DNA from: Mycolicibacterium celeriflavum
GTDB lineage: Bacteria > Actinomycetota > Actinomycetes > Mycobacteriales > Mycobacteriaceae
Assembly: GCF_010731795.1 (NCBI RefSeq)
Contig: NZ_AP022591.1
Span: forward strand, 3,968,001 to 4,032,000
DNA length: 64,000 nt
Reading direction: 5' to 3'
Position numbers and translations under genes: made by a program. Under the pieces are notes generated by a model. That model was not told where the DNA came from, ran no database searches, and was given only the letters and a program-made list of their open reading frames with translations. Numbering within the stretch: the stretch's first letter is position 1; the number at the start of each line of letters is the position of its first letter. Positions 1 through 9,290 of the stretch are shown here, piece after piece.

Positions 1-201
1 GCCGAACTCCTTGGGCCACGACAGCGTCAGCCAGCCGTCCTTGCCCATCTGAGCGACGGTCTCGCGGTAGACGTTGCCGCGGCCCATCTCGCCGTCGTTG
101 GACGCCAGCGCCTCGGCCCGCTCGGGCGTCATCAGCTTGGTGAAGTAGGAGCGCAGCTCGCGACGCAGCTCTTCCTGCTCTGGGGTGTAGCCGATTCGCA
201 T
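1..201 (-). CDS. fadE26: Acyl-CoA dehydrogenase, N-terminal part only (FadE26-like)
   Basis: Only the first 67 codons are inside the window; the gene continues past its left edge. The translation begins MRIGYTPEQEELRRELRSYF and reaches GWLTLSWPKEFG, the typical opening of the acyl-CoA dehydrogenase N-terminal helical domain. It is divergent from fdxD and the mce4 genes, and in M. tuberculosis fadE26 (chsE4) holds that place. The known FadE26 partners FadE27 in a heterotetramer that dehydrogenates the cholesterol side-chain CoA ester. The identity therefore rests on N-terminal family resemblance plus synteny; the flavin and catalytic residues lie outside the window. A KstR-like box sits in the shared intergenic region. 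Confidence 0.8.
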   Translation of the reverse strand, partial: MRIGYTPEQEELRRELRSYFTKLMTPERAEALASNDGEMGRGNVYRETVAQMGKDGWLTLSWPKEFG

Positions 202-280
202 CGCCTTGTCCTAACTTCTGTAGAGGCACGAAGCTGGCAGCCAGGCTGAAACGGAAGCCCAGCCCGCGTTCACCCCCGGT

Positions 281-294
281 TGTAACACGTTCTA
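281..294. promoter_or_regulatory. KstR-type operator between fadE26 and fdxD
   Basis: The sequence TGTAACACGTTCTA fits the mycobacterial KstR pattern TnnAACnnGTTnnA at every fixed position. It lies between two divergent sterol-catabolism genes, 80 bp from the fadE26 start and 64 bp from the fdxD start, so a single bound repressor could control both. KstR is known to be released by cholesterol-derived CoA esters. Confidence 0.8.
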
Positions 295-357
295 GTCTTG
301 GGGTCCAGACCGGTGTCACACTGGGCTCGGAGCAGCTCTGACCGCGAGGAGGTTGTG

Positions 358-549
358 ATGAGAGTGGAAGTGGACCGGGACCGCTGCGAGGGTAACGCCG
401 TGTGCGTGGGAATCGCGCCGGGCCTGTTCGATCTCGACGACGAGGATTACGCGGTGGTCAAGGCCGACCCGGTGCCTGCCGACCAGGAGGATCTGGCCGA
501 GCAGTCGATCGCCGAGTGCCCACGCGCCGCATTGATCCGCAGAGACTAG
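358..549 (+). CDS. fdxD: 3Fe-4S type ferredoxin FdxD
   Basis: This 63-residue acidic ferredoxin shows C10-x5-C16 and a final C54-P, the three-cysteine spacing of mycobacterial 3Fe-4S ferredoxins that hand electrons to P450s or other oxygenases. The ATG at 358 follows a clear GAGGAGG-like ribosome site, so the longer reading frame upstream is not needed. It is the first gene after the KstR box and is followed at 45 bp by hsd4B. M. tuberculosis Rv3503c (fdxD) has the same position, and a role as electron donor in steroid oxidation is inferred from that context. Confidence 0.88.
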   Translation: MRVEVDRDRCEGNAVCVGIAPGLFDLDDEDYAVVKADPVPADQEDLAEQSIAECPRAALIRRD

Positions 550-594
550 AGGTATTCATAATTTGACGCCGAAACCCTCCACCCGAGGAGCCGC

Positions 595-1500
595 ATGAGC
601 ACTGACGCCAACGACCTGTCCGGCCGCGTAGCGGTGGTAACCGGCGCGGCCGCCGGGCTGGGCCGCGCGGAGGCCATCGGCCTCGCCCGGGCGGGAGCCA
701 CCATCGTCGTGAACGACATCGCCGCGGCGTTGGACAAATCCGACGTCATCGACGAGATCACCGCCGCGGGCGCCAAGGCCGTCGCGGTGGCCGGTGACAT
801 CAGCGAGCGGTCGACGGCCGACGAGCTGGTCGAAACGGCCGACGGTCTCGGCGGGCTGGGCATCGTCGTCAACAACGCGGGCATCACCCGCGACCGGATG
901 TTGTTCAACATGTCCGACGAGGACTGGGATGCGGTGATCGCCGTCCATCTGCGTGGGCACTTCCTGCTGACCCGCAACGCCGCAACGTACTGGCGGGCGA
1001 AAGCCAAGGAGAACAACGGCCAGATCTACGGCCGGGTGATCAACACCTCCTCGGAGGCCGGCCTGGTTGGACCGGTCGGGCAGGCCAACTACGGCGCGGC
1101 AAAGGCCGGCATCACCGCACTGACGCTGTCGATGGCGCGCGCGCTCGAACGCTACGGCGTGCGGGCCAACGCCATCGCGCCGCGCGCCCGCACGGCGATG
1201 ACCGCGGACGTCTTCGGCCAAGCGCCGGAACTTACGGAAGGCCAGATAGACCCGCTGTCGCCCGAGCACGTGGTGAACCTCGTCCGCTTCCTGGCCTCGC
1301 CCGCGGCGGAGGGGGTTAACGGACAGCTGTTCATCGTCTACGGTCCAACGGTGACGTTGGTGGCGGCGCCGACCGTGGAGGCACAGTTCAGCGCCGAAGC
1401 CGATGCCTGGAACCCGTCGGACCTGTCCGAAACGCTGCGAAATTACTTTGCTGGCCATGATTCGCAGAAGTGCTTCGCCGCCACCGGACTGATGGCGTAG
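595..1500 (+). CDS. hsd4B: Short-chain dehydrogenase, 17-beta-HSD-like (Hsd4B)
   Basis: This 301-residue classical SDR has the NAD-binding TGxxxGLG motif near residue 17, NNAG near 93, Ser152/153 and the catalytic pair Tyr166-x3-Lys170. A GAGGAG ribosome site precedes the ATG. The tail after about residue 240 is longer than in a minimal SDR, as in the multifunctional beta-oxidation SDR family to which hsd4B (Rv3502c) belongs. It sits between fdxD and yrbE4A as in the M. tuberculosis mce4 locus. A role in hydroxyacyl-CoA or hydroxysteroid oxidation during sterol breakdown is inferred from context. Confidence 0.85.
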   Translation: MSTDANDLSGRVAVVTGAAAGLGRAEAIGLARAGATIVVNDIAAALDKSDVIDEITAAGAKAVAVAGDISERSTADELVETADGLGGLGIVVNNAGITRDRMLFNMSDEDWDAVIAVHLRGHFLLTRNAATYWRAKAKENNGQIYGRVINTSSEAGLVGPVGQANYGAAKAGITALTLSMARALERYGVRANAIAPRARTAMTADVFGQAPELTEGQIDPLSPEHVVNLVRFLASPAAEGVNGQLFIVYGPTVTLVAAPTVEAQFSAEADAWNPSDLSETLRNYFAGHDSQKCFAATGLMA

Positions 1501-1538
1501 CAAGACTGAAGGTCTCGGTCGCCGAGCTCGGCTCGTGC

Positions 1539-1552
1539 TAGAACACGTTCTA
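1539..1552. promoter_or_regulatory. KstR-type operator, perfect palindrome, upstream of yrbE4A
   Basis: TAGAACACGTTCTA is nearly fully palindromic and matches the KstR consensus at all fixed positions. It lies just after the hsd4B stop and about 220 bp before yrbE4A, so the import genes can be repressed separately from fdxD-hsd4B. Confidence 0.85.
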
Positions 1553-1627
1553 CAATGACCTCGGTCACGCCTGGCTTGAACAGCGCAAAGATCACAATTT
1601 CGGCTACTTTTCCGGTTCTTTGACACC

Positions 1628-1652
1628 GCGAACGTGTTCTAGTTAGTATGAT
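1628..1652 (+). promoter_or_regulatory. Second KstR-like box overlapping a candidate mce4 promoter
   Basis: At 1628-1641 the sequence gcgAACgtGTTctA matches the KstR pattern except for the first T. Directly after it, at 1644-1652, TAGTATGAT offers overlapping -10-like hexamers (TAGTAT, TATGAT). If this is the promoter, the box covers its -35 region, which would make repression by occlusion straightforward. The promoter assignment is an inference. Confidence 0.6.
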
Positions 1653-1770
1653 CCGGCTCACTAAGAGCAACGCTTAACCAAGGGCTGGGAAGCCCGCCGT
1701 GACAACGAGTTTCGCCTCTTCGCCACGGCGACTATGCGCAACCATCCGGCCCCCGAGAACGGAGCTAAGG

Positions 1771-2535
1771 TTGATCGAACAGCTGGCGGCACCGGCTCGG
1801 GCCGTGGGCGGGTTCGTGGAGATGTCTTTCGATACGTTCTCCAAAACTTTTCGGCGTCCGTTTCAGTTTCGGGAGTTTCTGGATCAGACGTGGATGATCG
1901 CGCGGGTTTCGTTGGTGCCGACGTTGTTGGTGGCGATTCCGTTCACGGTATTGGTGGCGTTCACGCTCAACATTTTGCTGCGCGAGATCGGTGCGGCCGA
2001 TCTGTCGGGGGCAGGTACGGCCTTTGGCACCATCACCCAGCTGGGCCCGGTGGTGACGGTGTTGGTGGTGGCCGGGGCGGGCGCCACGGCGATCTGCGCC
2101 GATTTGGGGGCGCGCACCATCCGTGAGGAGATCGACGCGATGCGGGTGCTGGGCATCGACCCGATCCAGCGCCTGGTGGTGCCGCGGGTGCTGGCCTCGA
2201 CGTTTGTGGCGTTGTTGCTCAACGGTCTGGTGTGTCTGATCGGGCTCTCAGGTGGTTATGCGTTCTCGGTTTTTTTGCAGGGCGTCAACCCGGGGGCGTT
2301 CATCAATGGGTTGACCGTGCTGACCGGTCTGGGTGAGTTGGTGATGGCCGAGATCAAGGCGTTGCTGTTCGGTGTGGTGGCCGGGCTGGTGGGCTGTTAT
2401 CGGGGGTTGACGGTCAAGGGCGGGCCCAAGGGGGTGGGCATCGCGGTCAACGAGACCGTGGTCTATGCGTTCATCTGCTTGTTCGTGATCAACGTGATCA
2501 TGACCGCGGTCGGGGTGCGGGTGCTGGTCCGATGA
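1771..2535 (+). CDS. yrbE4A: Mce4 transporter permease YrbE4A
   Basis: MlaE/YrbE family inner-membrane permease of 254 residues, one of the two permease subunits of the Mce4 ABC-type sterol importer. The start chosen is TTG at 1771, giving MIEQLAAPARAVGG, which matches the M. tuberculosis N-terminus and follows a GGAGCTAAGG ribosome site. The longer frame that begins earlier would place a basic, low-complexity extension in front of this. About five hydrophobic segments are visible, as is the conserved region around EEIDAMRVLGIDP that is thought to couple to the MceG ATPase. It overlaps yrbE4B by 4 bp. Confidence 0.93.
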   Translation: MIEQLAAPARAVGGFVEMSFDTFSKTFRRPFQFREFLDQTWMIARVSLVPTLLVAIPFTVLVAFTLNILLREIGAADLSGAGTAFGTITQLGPVVTVLVVAGAGATAICADLGARTIREEIDAMRVLGIDPIQRLVVPRVLASTFVALLLNGLVCLIGLSGGYAFSVFLQGVNPGAFINGLTVLTGLGELVMAEIKALLFGVVAGLVGCYRGLTVKGGPKGVGIAVNETVVYAFICLFVINVIMTAVGVRVLVR

Positions 2536-3374
2536 GCTACGACGTCACCGTGCGGTTGCGCCGCATGTTCAGCGGGGTGCCCAAGGCCGTGGACACCATC
2601 GGCGAGCAGGCGCTGTTCTACGGCGAGACGATGCGCTATCTGCCCAACGCGGTGCGCCGCTACCGCACCGAGACCATCCGCAACATCGCCGAGATGACGA
2701 TGGGCACCGGGGCGTTGGTGATGATCGGCGGCACCGTCGGGGTGGCGGCGTTTTTGACGCTGGCTTCGGGCGGGGTGATCGCCGTGCAGGGCTACTCCTC
2801 GCTGGGCAATATCGGGATCGAGGCGCTGACCGGGTTCTTGTCGGCGTTCCTCAACGTGCGCATCGTGGCCCCGGTGATCGCCGGGATCGCGCTGGCGGCC
2901 ACCATCGGCGCGGGCACCACCGCCCAACTCGGGGCGATGCGGGTGGCCGAGGAGATCGACGCCGTGGAAGCCATGGCGGTGCACTCGGTGTCCTATCTGG
3001 TCTCCACCCGGCTGATGGCCGGCATGATCGCGATCATCCCGCTGTACTCACTGTCGGTACTCGCGGCGTTCTTCGCCGCCCGCTTCACCACGGTGTTCAT
3101 CAACAACCAGTCCGCGGGCCTGTATGACCACTACTTCAACACCTTCCTGGTACCTACCGACCTGCTCTGGTCCTTCCTCCAGGCCATCGTGATGGCCGTC
3201 GCGGTCATGCTCGTGCACACCTACTACGGCTACAACGCCTCCGGCGGCCCGGTCGGTGTCGGCATCGCCGTCGGCCAAGCCGTGCGCACCTCCCTGATCG
3301 TCGTCGTCACCATCACCTTGTTCATCTCACTCGCCGTCTACGGCGCGTCCGGCAACTTCAACCTCTCCGGGTAA
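2532..3374 (+). CDS. yrbE4B: Mce4 transporter permease YrbE4B
   Basis: Second YrbE permease, 280 residues, with the family motif AEEIDAVEAM and several transmembrane helices. Its ATG overlaps the yrbE4A stop (ATGA), so the two are translationally coupled. YrbE4A and YrbE4B are believed to form the membrane channel that receives sterol from the Mce4A-F proteins. The MceG ATPase is not in this window and is normally encoded elsewhere. Confidence 0.93.
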   Translation: MSYDVTVRLRRMFSGVPKAVDTIGEQALFYGETMRYLPNAVRRYRTETIRNIAEMTMGTGALVMIGGTVGVAAFLTLASGGVIAVQGYSSLGNIGIEALTGFLSAFLNVRIVAPVIAGIALAATIGAGTTAQLGAMRVAEEIDAVEAMAVHSVSYLVSTRLMAGMIAIIPLYSLSVLAAFFAARFTTVFINNQSAGLYDHYFNTFLVPTDLLWSFLQAIVMAVAVMLVHTYYGYNASGGPVGVGIAVGQAVRTSLIVVVTITLFISLAVYGASGNFNLSG

Positions 3375-3379
3375 CCGCG

Positions 3380-4579
3380 GTGGCAGACGGAGACGCGAAG
3401 CGCACCCACGTCAGGATCGCCGCGGCGATCCTGGTGGCGATTGTTGTGGCCGCAACGGTGTTCACGTACCTGTCCTACACGGCGGCGTTCACATCGACGG
3501 ATACGGTTACCGTGACCTCCCCGCGTGCCGGCCTGGTGATGGAGCGCGAGGCCAAGGTCAAGTACCGTGGCATCCAGATCGGTGAAGTCAGATCAATCGA
3601 GTACGTGGGCGATCAAGCGAAGCTGACGCTGGCGATCAACAGCAACGAGATGCGGTACATCCCGGCCAACGCCGACGTCCGGATCGCCGGGACGACCGTC
3701 TTCGGCGCCAAATCTGTCGAGTTCGTACCGCCCGAGAACCCGACGGGCCAGTTGCGTGCCGGTGCCGCCGTGAGGGCGTCGTCAGTGCAGCTGGAGGTCA
3801 ACACGTTATTCCAGACCTTGACCGACGTCCTGCAAAAGATCGACCCGATCGAGCTCAACGCGACGCTGAGCGCACTGGGGGAGGGCCTGCGCGGCAACGG
3901 CGACGACCTGGGCGCTCTGTTGGCCGGCCTGAACTCCTATCTGCAGCAGCTCAATCCGAAGCTGCCCACGCTGCAGGAAGATCTACGCAAGACCGCCGTG
4001 GTGGCCAACATCTACGGTGACGCGGGCCCAGATCTGGCACGCATCTTCGACAACGCGCCCGCGATCAGCGACACGATCGTCGCCGAGCAGGACAACCTCA
4101 ACGCGACGCTGCTGGCCGCAATCGGTCTGGCCAACAACGGAACACAGACGCTCGAACCGGCGGAGACCGACTACGTTGCGGCGATCCAACGGCTGCGGGC
4201 ACCGCTGAAGGTGGCGGCAGACTACTCCCCCGAATTCGGTTGCGTTCTCGAGGGGACCGCGCTGGCCGTGGATCGCTTCGCACCCATCATCGGCGGCATC
4301 CGTCCTGGTCTTTTTGTGTCATCGAACTTCATGCTCGGCGCGCCCGCGTACACCTATCCGGAAAGTCTGCCCATCGTGAACGCCTCCGGCGGACCCAACT
4401 GCCGTGGTCTGCCCAATGTGCCGAGCAAGCAGTTCGGCGGTTCCTGGTACCGCTCACCGTTCCTGGTCACCGATAACGCCTACGTTCCGTACCAGCCGAA
4501 CACCGAGTTGCAGTTCGACGCGCCGTCGACGCTGCAGTGGTTGTTCAACGGGGCTTTCGCGGAAAGGGACGACTTCTGA
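3380..4579 (+). CDS. mce4A: Mce family protein Mce4A
   Basis: 399 residues with a GTG start 5 bp after yrbE4B. An N-terminal membrane anchor (about residues 10-30) is followed by the MCE/MlaD beta-barrel domain (about 40-115, containing VKYRGIQIGEV) and a long helical domain thought to build the tunnel across the periplasm. It is one of six Mce subunits of the cholesterol importer. Its stop overlaps the mce4B start (TGATG). Confidence 0.93.
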   Translation: MADGDAKRTHVRIAAAILVAIVVAATVFTYLSYTAAFTSTDTVTVTSPRAGLVMEREAKVKYRGIQIGEVRSIEYVGDQAKLTLAINSNEMRYIPANADVRIAGTTVFGAKSVEFVPPENPTGQLRAGAAVRASSVQLEVNTLFQTLTDVLQKIDPIELNATLSALGEGLRGNGDDLGALLAGLNSYLQQLNPKLPTLQEDLRKTAVVANIYGDAGPDLARIFDNAPAISDTIVAEQDNLNATLLAAIGLANNGTQTLEPAETDYVAAIQRLRAPLKVAADYSPEFGCVLEGTALAVDRFAPIIGGIRPGLFVSSNFMLGAPAYTYPESLPIVNASGGPNCRGLPNVPSKQFGGSWYRSPFLVTDNAYVPYQPNTELQFDAPSTLQWLFNGAFAERDDF

Positions 4580-5616
4580 TGAAGGGTGATCGGACGCTGC
4601 TCAACGTCAGCATCTTCACGGTGGTCATGGTGTTGGTCGCGGCGATGTTGGTGATCGTCTTCGGCGAGTTCAGATTCACAGCAGAAGAGGGTTATCGCGC
4701 AACGTTTACCGACGCCTCGCGGTTGAAGGCCGGTCAGGATGTGCGGATCGCCGGTGTGCCCGTCGGCACTGTCAACGACGTGAAGCTGAATGCCGACAAC
4801 ACCGTCGACGTGGCGTTCGACGTAGCTAAGCGCTATCAGCTGTACACCTCGACGCGCGCAGTGGTGCGCTACGAGAACCTGGTCGGCGACCGGTATCTCG
4901 AGATCACCTCGGGCCCAGGTGAGTTACGCAAGCTGCCGGCGGGCAGCACGCTTCCCGTGACCAACACCCAACCCGCGCTCGATCTCGACGCGTTGCTGGG
5001 CGGGCTACGGCCGGTGCTTAAGGGACTCGACGGCCAGAAGATCAACGAGGTCAGCAGTGCGGTGATCGAACTGCTGCAGGGCGAGGGCGGTGCGCTGTCG
5101 AACCTGCTGTCGACGACCAGTGCGTTCGCCCAGAACCTCGCGGCGCGCGACCAGTTGATCGGCGACGTGATCAACAACCTCAACACGGTGCTGGCCACGG
5201 TCGATGAGAAGGGCGCCCAGTTCAACGACAGCGTGGACCAACTTCAGCGGCTCATCACCGGTCTCGCCGAGGGCCGCGACCCGATCGCCGGCACCATCCC
5301 CCCGCTGGCCTCGGCCGAGAACGACCTGACCGACATGCTGGGGCAATCCCGCAGGCCGATCCAGGGTGTCATCGAGAACGTCCGGCCGTTCGCCCAGCGT
5401 CTCGACGAGCGTAAGGCCGACGTGAACAAGGTGATCGAGCCGCTCGCCGAGAACTATGTTCGGCTGAACGCTCTCGGCGCGTACGGCTCGTTCTTCAACA
5501 TCTTCTACTGCTCGGTTCGGATGAAGATCAACGGCCCGGCGGGCAGTGACATGCTGATTCCGCTCGGCGGCCCACCGGATCCGTCGAAGGGGAGGTGTTC
5601 GCCCAATGTCGAGTAG
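4579..5616 (+). CDS. mce4B: Mce family protein Mce4B
   Basis: 345 residues; the ATG at 4579 overlaps the mce4A stop. It has an N-terminal hydrophobic anchor, an MCE domain with the GQDVRIAGVPVGTV motif (about residues 54-67), then a helical region. It is part of the Mce4A-F assembly. The coding region ends 11 bp inside mce4C. Confidence 0.93.
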   Translation: MKGDRTLLNVSIFTVVMVLVAAMLVIVFGEFRFTAEEGYRATFTDASRLKAGQDVRIAGVPVGTVNDVKLNADNTVDVAFDVAKRYQLYTSTRAVVRYENLVGDRYLEITSGPGELRKLPAGSTLPVTNTQPALDLDALLGGLRPVLKGLDGQKINEVSSAVIELLQGEGGALSNLLSTTSAFAQNLAARDQLIGDVINNLNTVLATVDEKGAQFNDSVDQLQRLITGLAEGRDPIAGTIPPLASAENDLTDMLGQSRRPIQGVIENVRPFAQRLDERKADVNKVIEPLAENYVRLNALGAYGSFFNIFYCSVRMKINGPAGSDMLIPLGGPPDPSKGRCSPNVE

Positions 5617-6667
5617 ACCCGACGATTCGAATCCGCTGCGCACCGGCATCTTCGGCATCTTCCTCGTGGTGTGCCTGGTGCTGGTGTCATTCGGCTACAG
5701 CAGCCTGCCGTTCTTCCCTCAGGGCAAGCCCTACGACGCGTACTTCACCGACGCGGGCGGCATCTCGCCCGGCAATGACGTCAACGTGTCCGGCATCAAC
5801 GTCGGCCAGGTGACCGGCGTGGAACTGGCCGGCGGCACCGCCAAGGTGACGTTCACCGTCGACCGCGACATCTGGGTCGGCGACCAGACAATGGTCGCCA
5901 TCAAGACCGACACCGTGCTCGGTGAGAAGTCACTTGCGGTGATGCCGCAGGGCAGCGGCGAGACGACCAGTATCCCGTTGGGACGCACGACGTCTCCGTA
6001 CACGCTTAATACGGCGTTGCAGGACCTTGGGCAGAACGCCAACGAGCTCGACAAGCCGCGGTTCGAGCAGGCACTGCAGACGCTCACCGACTCGCTGCGG
6101 GACGCGACCCCGCAGTTGCGTGGGGCGCTCGACGGTATCGCGGGTCTGTCGCGCAGCCTGAACAGACGCGACGAAGCGCTCGAACACCTTCTCGGCCATG
6201 CCAAGCGGGTCTCCGACACGCTGGCTCAGCGCGCCGGCCAGGTGAGCCAGTTGATCGTCGACGGGAACCTGCTGTTCGCCGCGCTCGACGAGCGGCGTGA
6301 GGCGCTGAGCAACCTGATCGAGGGCATCGACGAGGTGTCCGAACAACTCTCGGGATTCGTAGCCGACAACCGACGTGAGTTCAGGCCCGCGCTGGAGAAG
6401 CTCAACCTGGTGATGGACAACCTGCTGGAGCGCCGCGAGCACATCAGCGAGGCGCTCAAGCGGCTTCCCCCGTACGCCACCACGCTTGGCGAAGTCGTCG
6501 GTTCTGGATCCGGATTTCAGATCAACCTATACGGGTTGCCGCCGGCGCCGCTAGCCGAGGTGCTGCTGGACTTCTACTTCCAACCAGGGAAGCTGCCCGA
6601 CAGCCTCGCCGACTACCTCCGCGGGTTCATTTCCGAGCGCATCATCGTCAGGCCGAAGTCACCATGA
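5606..6667 (+). CDS. mce4C: Mce family protein Mce4C
   Basis: 353 residues. The ATG at 5606 lies within the last codons of mce4B, behind a GGGGAGG ribosome site. An N-terminal membrane segment is followed by an MCE domain with GNDVNVSGINVGQV and a helix-rich C-terminal part. Same role and operon as the neighbouring mce4 genes. Confidence 0.93.
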   Translation: MSSRPDDSNPLRTGIFGIFLVVCLVLVSFGYSSLPFFPQGKPYDAYFTDAGGISPGNDVNVSGINVGQVTGVELAGGTAKVTFTVDRDIWVGDQTMVAIKTDTVLGEKSLAVMPQGSGETTSIPLGRTTSPYTLNTALQDLGQNANELDKPRFEQALQTLTDSLRDATPQLRGALDGIAGLSRSLNRRDEALEHLLGHAKRVSDTLAQRAGQVSQLIVDGNLLFAALDERREALSNLIEGIDEVSEQLSGFVADNRREFRPALEKLNLVMDNLLERREHISEALKRLPPYATTLGEVVGSGSGFQINLYGLPPAPLAEVLLDFYFQPGKLPDSLADYLRGFISERIIVRPKSP

Positions 6668-8136
6668 CGCAAGCGACATCGACTCCGAACCGCGGCCGCT
6701 GGCTGCGCATAGCCGTGATGGCGGCACTGGTCATCATGCTGGTCATCGGCGTGCTGCTGGTCATGCCGTCGCGCAGCGGCACCAAGTTGACCGCCTACTT
6801 CACCTCAGCGGTCGGGTTGTACCCCGGCGACGATGTCCGCATCGTCGGTGTACCGGTGGGAACAATCGATTCGATCGAACCGCGGCCGACCGACGTGAAG
6901 GTGACCATGACGGTGGAAAACGGCGTCGAGGTCTCCGCTGACGCGAAGGCCCTCGTCGTCGCGCCGAACCTGGTTGCGGCGAGGTTCATTCAGCTGGCCC
7001 CCGCCTACACCGGCGGCACGAAAATGGCCGACGGCGCCGAGATCGGCCTCGACCGCACCGCAGTACCGGTCGAATGGGACGAGGTTAAAGAGCAACTCAC
7101 ACAGCTGAGCGCCCAGCTCGGCGCGAAGCCGGGGTCGGTGCAGGGCCCGCTGACCGCCTTCGTCAACCAGGCCGCCGACACGTTCGACGGCAACGGCGAC
7201 TCGTTCCGTCAAGCCCTGCGTGAACTCTCGAAGACGGCGGGCCGCCTCGGTGACTCGCGCACCGACCTATTCGGCACCATCCGCAACCTTCAGGTGCTCG
7301 TCGACGCGCTATCCAACAGCAACGAGCAGATCGTGCAGTTCTCCAACCACGTCGCATCCGTATCTCAGGTACTGGCCGACAGCACCGCCGATCTCGACAC
7401 TACGCTGGGCACGCTGAACCAGGCGCTGGCCGACGTCCGCGGCTTCCTCAACGAGAGCAACGGTGCGCTGATCGATCAGGTCGCCAAGCTCACGGACTTC
7501 ACCAGCATCCTGACGGAACGCAGCGAGGACATCGAGCAGATTCTGCACATCACGCCCAACGGCCTGTCGAATTTCTACAACATCTACAACCCCGCGCAGG
7601 GCACCGTCGTGGGCCTGCTCACGCTGCCCAACTTCGGCAACCCGGTGCAGTTCATCTGCGGCGGCACGTTTGACACAGGCACGTCAACCGACAACTACAA
7701 GCGGGCCGAGATATGTCGGCAACGCATGGGGCCGGTGTTCAAGCGCATCGCGATGAACTACCCGCCGCTGATGTTCCATCCCATCAACAGCATCACCGCC
7801 TACAAGGGGCAGATCATCTACGACACCCCGGAAACCGAGGCGAAGGCCGAAACCCCGGTGCCGTATCTGCAGTGGCAGCCTGCGCCGGGCGTCACACCAC
7901 CGCAGTTGTCGGGCAACACGGATCTCAGCTCGCTGATCGTGCCGCCCGCACCGGATGCCGCTCCCGAACAGCCGCCGCCGCCTGACAACTCGCATGCCGG
8001 GGGGGCGGCTTCCGAGTTGCCCGCGGAGGCACCGCTGCCGGGCGCCGATGTGAACGCGGCTGAGCCCGCGCCCGCGCACGCCCCGGTCGCTCCCATCCCG
8101 ATGCCGGCCCCGCTGCCCGGTGGAGGTGCCCCGTGA
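6664..8136 (+). CDS. mce4D: Mce family protein Mce4D
   Basis: 490 residues, start overlapping the mce4C stop by 4 bp. It has an N-terminal anchor, an MCE domain (GDDVRIVGVPVGTI), a helical stretch to about residue 300, a globular part with a few cysteines, and a proline/alanine-rich tail over roughly the last 80 residues. Such tails are common in MceD and MceF proteins and probably reach through the cell wall. Confidence 0.93.
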   Translation: MTQATSTPNRGRWLRIAVMAALVIMLVIGVLLVMPSRSGTKLTAYFTSAVGLYPGDDVRIVGVPVGTIDSIEPRPTDVKVTMTVENGVEVSADAKALVVAPNLVAARFIQLAPAYTGGTKMADGAEIGLDRTAVPVEWDEVKEQLTQLSAQLGAKPGSVQGPLTAFVNQAADTFDGNGDSFRQALRELSKTAGRLGDSRTDLFGTIRNLQVLVDALSNSNEQIVQFSNHVASVSQVLADSTADLDTTLGTLNQALADVRGFLNESNGALIDQVAKLTDFTSILTERSEDIEQILHITPNGLSNFYNIYNPAQGTVVGLLTLPNFGNPVQFICGGTFDTGTSTDNYKRAEICRQRMGPVFKRIAMNYPPLMFHPINSITAYKGQIIYDTPETEAKAETPVPYLQWQPAPGVTPPQLSGNTDLSSLIVPPAPDAAPEQPPPPDNSHAGGAASELPAEAPLPGADVNAAEPAPAHAPVAPIPMPAPLPGGGAP

Positions 8137-9290
8137 TCCGCAGGATGATCGCACTGCCGACGTTGGCGGTGGTGCTGGCAGGCTGCTCGTTCGGCGGGCT
8201 CAACTCGCTGAACATGCCGGGCACCGCCGGCCACGGCGCGGGCTCCTACAAGATCACCGTCGAGCTGCCCGATGTGGCGACTCTGCCGCAGAACTCGCCG
8301 GTCATGATCGACGACGTCACGGTCGGCAGCGTCTCCGGCATCGATGCGGTGCAGCGCTCCGACGGCACGTTCTATGCGGCGGTACAACTGTCGCTGGACG
8401 GGAACGTCGACCTCCCGGAGAACGCCACTGCGACGGTGGCACAGACGTCGCTGCTGGGCTCACAGCACATCGAGCTCGCTGAGCCCGTCGGTCAGCCCGG
8501 CGTCGGACACCTGAAGAACGGCTCGAACATCCCGCTTGACCGTACCGGCCGCTATCCGACCACCGAGGAAGTGCTGTCGTCGCTGGGCGTCGTGGTGAAC
8601 AAGGGCAATCTCGGTGCGTTACAGGACATCACGGACGAGATGTACAACGCCGTCGCCGGACGCGAAGGCACCTTCACCGACCTGATCCCCCGGCTCGCCG
8701 ACCTGACGAGCTCGCTGGACCGGCAGACGAACGACATCATCGCCGCGATGGAGGGGCTCGATCGATTCGCCGGAATCCTGGCGCGCAGCAGGGACGGGTT
8801 GGGACGCACACTGGACCGTCTGCCCGCGGCGCTGAAGGTACTCAATGACAACCGGGCCAACATCGTGGACGCGTTCGCAGCCTTGCAGCGCTTCGCCACC
8901 GTGGCGTCGCGGATCCTGCAGCAGACCAAGGACGACTTCGCCGCCGATTTCAAGGCCCTGTACCCGATCATCAAGGCATTCAACGACAACGCCGACTTCT
9001 TCATCAAGGACCTTGAGTTCTTACCGACGTTCCCGTTCCACTACCAGTACCTGAAGAACGCGGTGCGCGGCGATTACTTGAACGTGTACGTCACGTTCGA
9101 CCTGACCCTGCGGCGCTTAGGTGAGTCGATCTTCACCACGTCATGGGGCCTGGACCCGAACATGAAGCGGATGGACGAAGTCATCACCCCGCCCGACTTC
9201 ATGACCGGCTCGCTGGCGAACCTCTCTGGGCAGGCTGCCGATCCGTTCGAAATCCCGCCGGGCACAGCGACACAGCACCAGGGACCTTAA
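8133..9290 (+). CDS. mce4E: Mce family lipoprotein Mce4E (LprN)
   Basis: 385 residues with a GTG start overlapping mce4D by 4 bp. The signal peptide ends in the lipobox LAGC, so the mature protein should be lipid-anchored, which is the hallmark of the E subunit in every mce operon. The MCE domain follows (about residues 45-120). It is also called LprN in M. tuberculosis. Confidence 0.93.
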   Translation: MIRRMIALPTLAVVLAGCSFGGLNSLNMPGTAGHGAGSYKITVELPDVATLPQNSPVMIDDVTVGSVSGIDAVQRSDGTFYAAVQLSLDGNVDLPENATATVAQTSLLGSQHIELAEPVGQPGVGHLKNGSNIPLDRTGRYPTTEEVLSSLGVVVNKGNLGALQDITDEMYNAVAGREGTFTDLIPRLADLTSSLDRQTNDIIAAMEGLDRFAGILARSRDGLGRTLDRLPAALKVLNDNRANIVDAFAALQRFATVASRILQQTKDDFAADFKALYPIIKAFNDNADFFIKDLEFLPTFPFHYQYLKNAVRGDYLNVYVTFDLTLRRLGESIFTTSWGLDPNMKRMDEVITPPDFMTGSLANLSGQAADPFEIPPGTATQHQGP

